DNA from: Tenebrio molitor
Lineage: Eukaryota > Arthropoda > Insecta > Coleoptera > Tenebrionidae
Length of the DNA stretch: 64,000 bases
Direction: 5' to 3'
NCBI RefSeq assembly: GCF_963966145.1
Contig: NC_091047.1
Location: forward strand, 16,988,001 to 17,052,000
Shown here: positions 61,379 through 64,000 of the stretch, in pieces
Position numbering within the stretch: the first letter of the stretch is position 1
How the letters are laid out: every line of letters starts with the position of its first letter
Made by a program: the position numbers and the translations under genes
The notes under the pieces: generated by a model
Databases searched by the model: none
The model's input: only the letters and a program-made list of their open reading frames with translations
What the model was told of the DNA's origin: nothing

Positions 61379-62981
61379 TACAGTACATATTTATTTTCAT
61401 GTGTTTTAAACAGTGGCTGATGCTTGTTGGTTATACCCGCTCAACGATTTTACCTTCACTAGATTTTTGGTTGGGATTGCATACAACACTGCATTCTTTT
61501 ACCGTACAGCCACTCTTTGCTCTCTATTCACATCTTTTCGCGCGACAATGCAGTGTTGTAACAATTACTGTAGCTGAAGATGTAAAAATTCTCAGTGGTC
61601 CAACATTAGACATTTGTGGTCTATTCACTGCATGATGAAGTCCAAAAAACATGCAACACGCACTCGGCCCCCACGATCCGTCGTCGACGACTACATGCGA
61701 CCCACGCACGCATCATTTTCATATTTCAATTTGCATCCCACGACGGAAATCGCTCGAGTCGCATTGAAAAGGTGAAAAGAGGAAAAAATGGCCGCCCCAA
61801 GAATGTAAATGTCGCCCAAATTGCGTGTGGAAGTCGTTATGTTGCGGGACAACTGCAGATAGGAAATTTGCGTTAGAGGTTCGACGTCTATTTGGGTCGG
61901 TATTTGTTTAGTTTCTCATTTTACGTCTTTACCTTCCAATCGAGATTTCGCCGTATCAATGCCAATGTCGCGTCATCAAACCTATCACCACAGTTATCAC
62001 TTTTCTTCGTGCACCTGATAGGTTAATCCGCCACGGCAATTAATTTTGTGACGATAAAAACCGTCGTAAAAGCGATTATAATTTTTTACGGTGTTAATCG
62101 TCGGTTTTGATAAATACAGAATGATTGTGTTGTCGAAAAAGCGACAAAACAGCATTAAAAATTCATCAGGCTGGTCAAGTGACGAGGATTTCAACGTCGG
62201 TGATTACGAACTTGAATAGTTATTTTTAATGTCGGAAAGAATGTCGGCGAAAAAAATATTAATGAGAAAGTCGTTAGAGACATGCAACGTGTGCGGAAGG
62301 AAGAAAATCGATTACCGGAACGATTCGGTTTCTCGCAATTCCGACTTTTGAAAGTCGGATGAAACTTTTTGCGCCCGTCAAATAATTAAATATTTATATT
62401 CGGGGCGTCGCGTCCCGCTTTTATTATTCCATTTCGTCGTTTCGTCGGGACGGTTTTAATTAGCGAGGCGGAAACGGCAAAGTTTTGACGTTCCAGTTTT
62501 TTCTGATAAGTTTGTTCTGCTTTTTTGTAATGAAAATCTCGGTAGGATTAGAGGAATGTGGCTCGACTGGAAGAAATTTTTTAGATGAGCCATAACTTTA
62601 TTGAAAAGTAACTAGAACGTTTACCACGAGCTTTGATTTTATATTAATATCAATCAAGCTTTGATTTTATATTAATATAAAATCAAAGCCACGAGCAAGC
62701 CCAAGTTCGGACGTCTCCAACTTAATTATCGCTAATCCTGAATGAAGAAATTAATTCCACATACGAAAGAAGGTTTTAAACTCAATTGATAAATATACAT
62801 GTACTATTACATAGATTTTGACATTGCAGCTCTTCAATGTGCAACACCAGTTCACACCTTGTTTGGTAGTACTTTTTTCAGAGTACATATGTATTTAAAA
62901 AACTAAAAGAATGAACTCTTCACCACGTTTACTAAATATCACTTCCATCTTCACTTCCCCACTTGTGTGATTAACCAATAT
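61379..62981. other. Possible intron of the 60939 gene, no coding seen
   Basis: No convincing exon. A perfect 32 bp palindrome sits at 62658-62689. Confidence 0.35.
62658..62689. repeat. Perfect 32 bp palindrome
   Basis: GCTTTGATTTTATATT followed by its exact reverse complement AATATAAAATCAAAGC, with no spacer. An extra direct copy of the left half (AGCTTTGATTTTATATTAAT) lies just upstream at about 62631. Confidence 0.85.
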
Positions 62982-63147
62982 CGTTTTTTTTTTCACCTCA
63001 TAGTAGGCGTTAAAGAGTCGATTGTGAATGCACTCTACAGGTTACGGATTACGGATTAGCTGTTTAAATCTTGCGTTTTACACGAGTGGTGCGTCCACAA
63101 TCGACTCTTCAACGCCTACTGTGAGGTGAAATTTAAAAAAACACCCG
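62982..63147. mobile_element. MITE family A, copy 3, ATAT duplication
   Basis: CGTTTTTTTTTTCACCTCAT and AGTAGGCGTTAAAGAGTCGA pair with TCGACTCTTCAACGCCTACT and GTGAGGTGAAATTTAAAAAA. ATAT flanks both sides (62978-62981, 63148-63151). In the other two copies TTTGGCGTC replaces CACCTCA in both arms, so arm sequences covary. Confidence 0.85.
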
Positions 63148-63204
63148 ATATAAGACTAAACATAGTTTTGAAAAGCTGGATATTTATAACAGGGCTTTTA
63201 TGCT

Positions 63205-63389
63205 AAAGGCTGTATGACACGATGCTAAATTTTGTAGAAAATTTGTTAGTAAATGAGAGAGGACCAATGAACGATCAGGATCTGACAAAGACAGACTATG
63301 ATCCTGATCGTTCATTGGTCCGATCGAGGGTCTCTCCCATTTTCTAACAAATTTACTACGAAATTTAGCATCGTGTCAAACAAGCTTTA
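63205..63389. repeat. Inverted repeat of about 185 bp
   Basis: GACACGATGCTAAATTTTGT, GAAAATTTGTTAGTAAATGA and GGACCAATGAACGATCAGGA on the left pair with TCCTGATCGTTCATTGGTCC, TTTCTAACAAATTTACTACG and AAATTTAGCATCGTGTCAAA on the right around a loop of about 18 bp. A MITE or foldback remnant. Confidence 0.75.
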
Positions 63390-64000
63390 GTAATAGACGT
63401 TTTGGGATTAAATAAAAAGATGCATAGTAATTTGGCCGACCGGCCGCAATCCGGCCCCTACCTTTTCAGGTACAATTTCAAATCCGCCGCAAAACGGCCA
63501 TCCATATACAACCCTGCTTAAAATATTACCTGCTAGTGGTAAACTAGGATTTTAAAGCCCCGCAAGATCTTTAACTTAAAGTACCATAAAATTTTACGAC
63601 CTACAACCAAATTGAAACTACAGTACAGTACAGTACAGGCCAGGCTAAGTACGACCATGGCCGCAATCCGGCCACACCGAGAAGGGGGCCACTTCGTCCA
63701 AGAGAGACTACTGCCCTCTTTCTAAATCCAGAGCCCCCAGGTTAAAGACCGACCCTTAAAGATCTGTTTATTTACGTCCATTACCTGTTTCTTTGTTAAG
63801 CTGTTTAACTTCATAACGATGTTGCCTATCATAAAACGTTAAGAGTTCTGGGATCACTATAACTGTAGAGTACATAACTACACCTGATCCCGTAAAATAA
63901 TATTTAGTCATCATTGTTATCTAGATATTTGTCATGGTAAAGTTATTTCGCACTCATGGTTTATCTTTAAATGACATGAACTTCAAAATTTTAATGGGAA
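63390..64000. other. Non-coding flank
   Basis: No gene or clear element seen. Contains repeated GGCCGCAATCCGGCC (near 63441 and 63659) and a small ACAGT tandem run near 63620. Confidence 0.4.

Noticed and set aside
1..64000. CRISPR arrays, operons or bacterial genes
   Set aside because: The direct repeats seen are transposon termini or degenerate arrays, and genes have introns; this is eukaryotic DNA.

Overview
This is insect nuclear DNA, most likely from a beetle. The evidence is AT-rich sequence, introns of about 49-56 bp with GT/AG ends, insect-like orthologues (Tctex-type dynein light chain, Derlin-1, TRAPPC12, NDUFB9), and a very high load of Tc1/mariner, copia, gypsy, BEL/Pao and MITE sequences. 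The organism assignment is inference.

Layout. 1-4.5 kb: no gene; a foldback-type element (514-3485) holding a second foldback whose arms are tandem TTGCTCGAA repeats, then a decayed ankyrin fragment. 4.5-15.9 kb: a three-layer transposon nest, in which a Tc1-type element (4535-15862, TA target duplication) is split by a minus-strand BEL/Pao retrotransposon (5581-15377, ATCTT duplication), whose left LTR is split by a copia element (5699-8869, GTTTC duplication). 16.8-22.7 kb: a gypsy element (gag, slippery heptamer, pol) inside a short DNA transposon. 22.7-26 kb: nested MITEs and a broken THAP gene. 26.0-30.3 kb (minus): a 1392-residue NACHT-ankyrin protein with a PD-(D/E)XK-like amino-terminal domain. 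30.4-35.3 kb: MITE-rich intergenic DNA. 35.8-37.9 kb: two tandem intronless Rho-derived genes with damaged GTPase motifs. 38.2-40.0 kb (minus): Tctex-type dynein light chain and Derlin-1. 41.1-46.8 kb: an intact copia element inside a TA-flanked element inside another TA-flanked element. 47.1-53.5 kb: a decayed THAP gene and many MITEs, hairpins and a SINE. 54.6-55.0 kb: a two-exon gene for a 97-residue protein. 56.6-59.0 kb: TRAPPC12 (8 exons). 60.0-60.6 kb (minus): NDUFB9, divergent from an unidentified gene starting at 60939.

The host genes do not form one pathway. The housekeeping genes act in dynein transport, ER-associated degradation, TRAPP trafficking and complex I assembly. The most unusual host candidate is the nuclease-like NACHT-ankyrin protein, whose layout resembles prokaryotic STAND defence proteins with nuclease effector domains. 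The LTR elements have identical or almost identical LTRs, so they inserted recently. Eight nested insertions can be dated relative to one another from their target duplications. All coordinates and splice sites were read by eye; family names rest on motif recognition without database searches.
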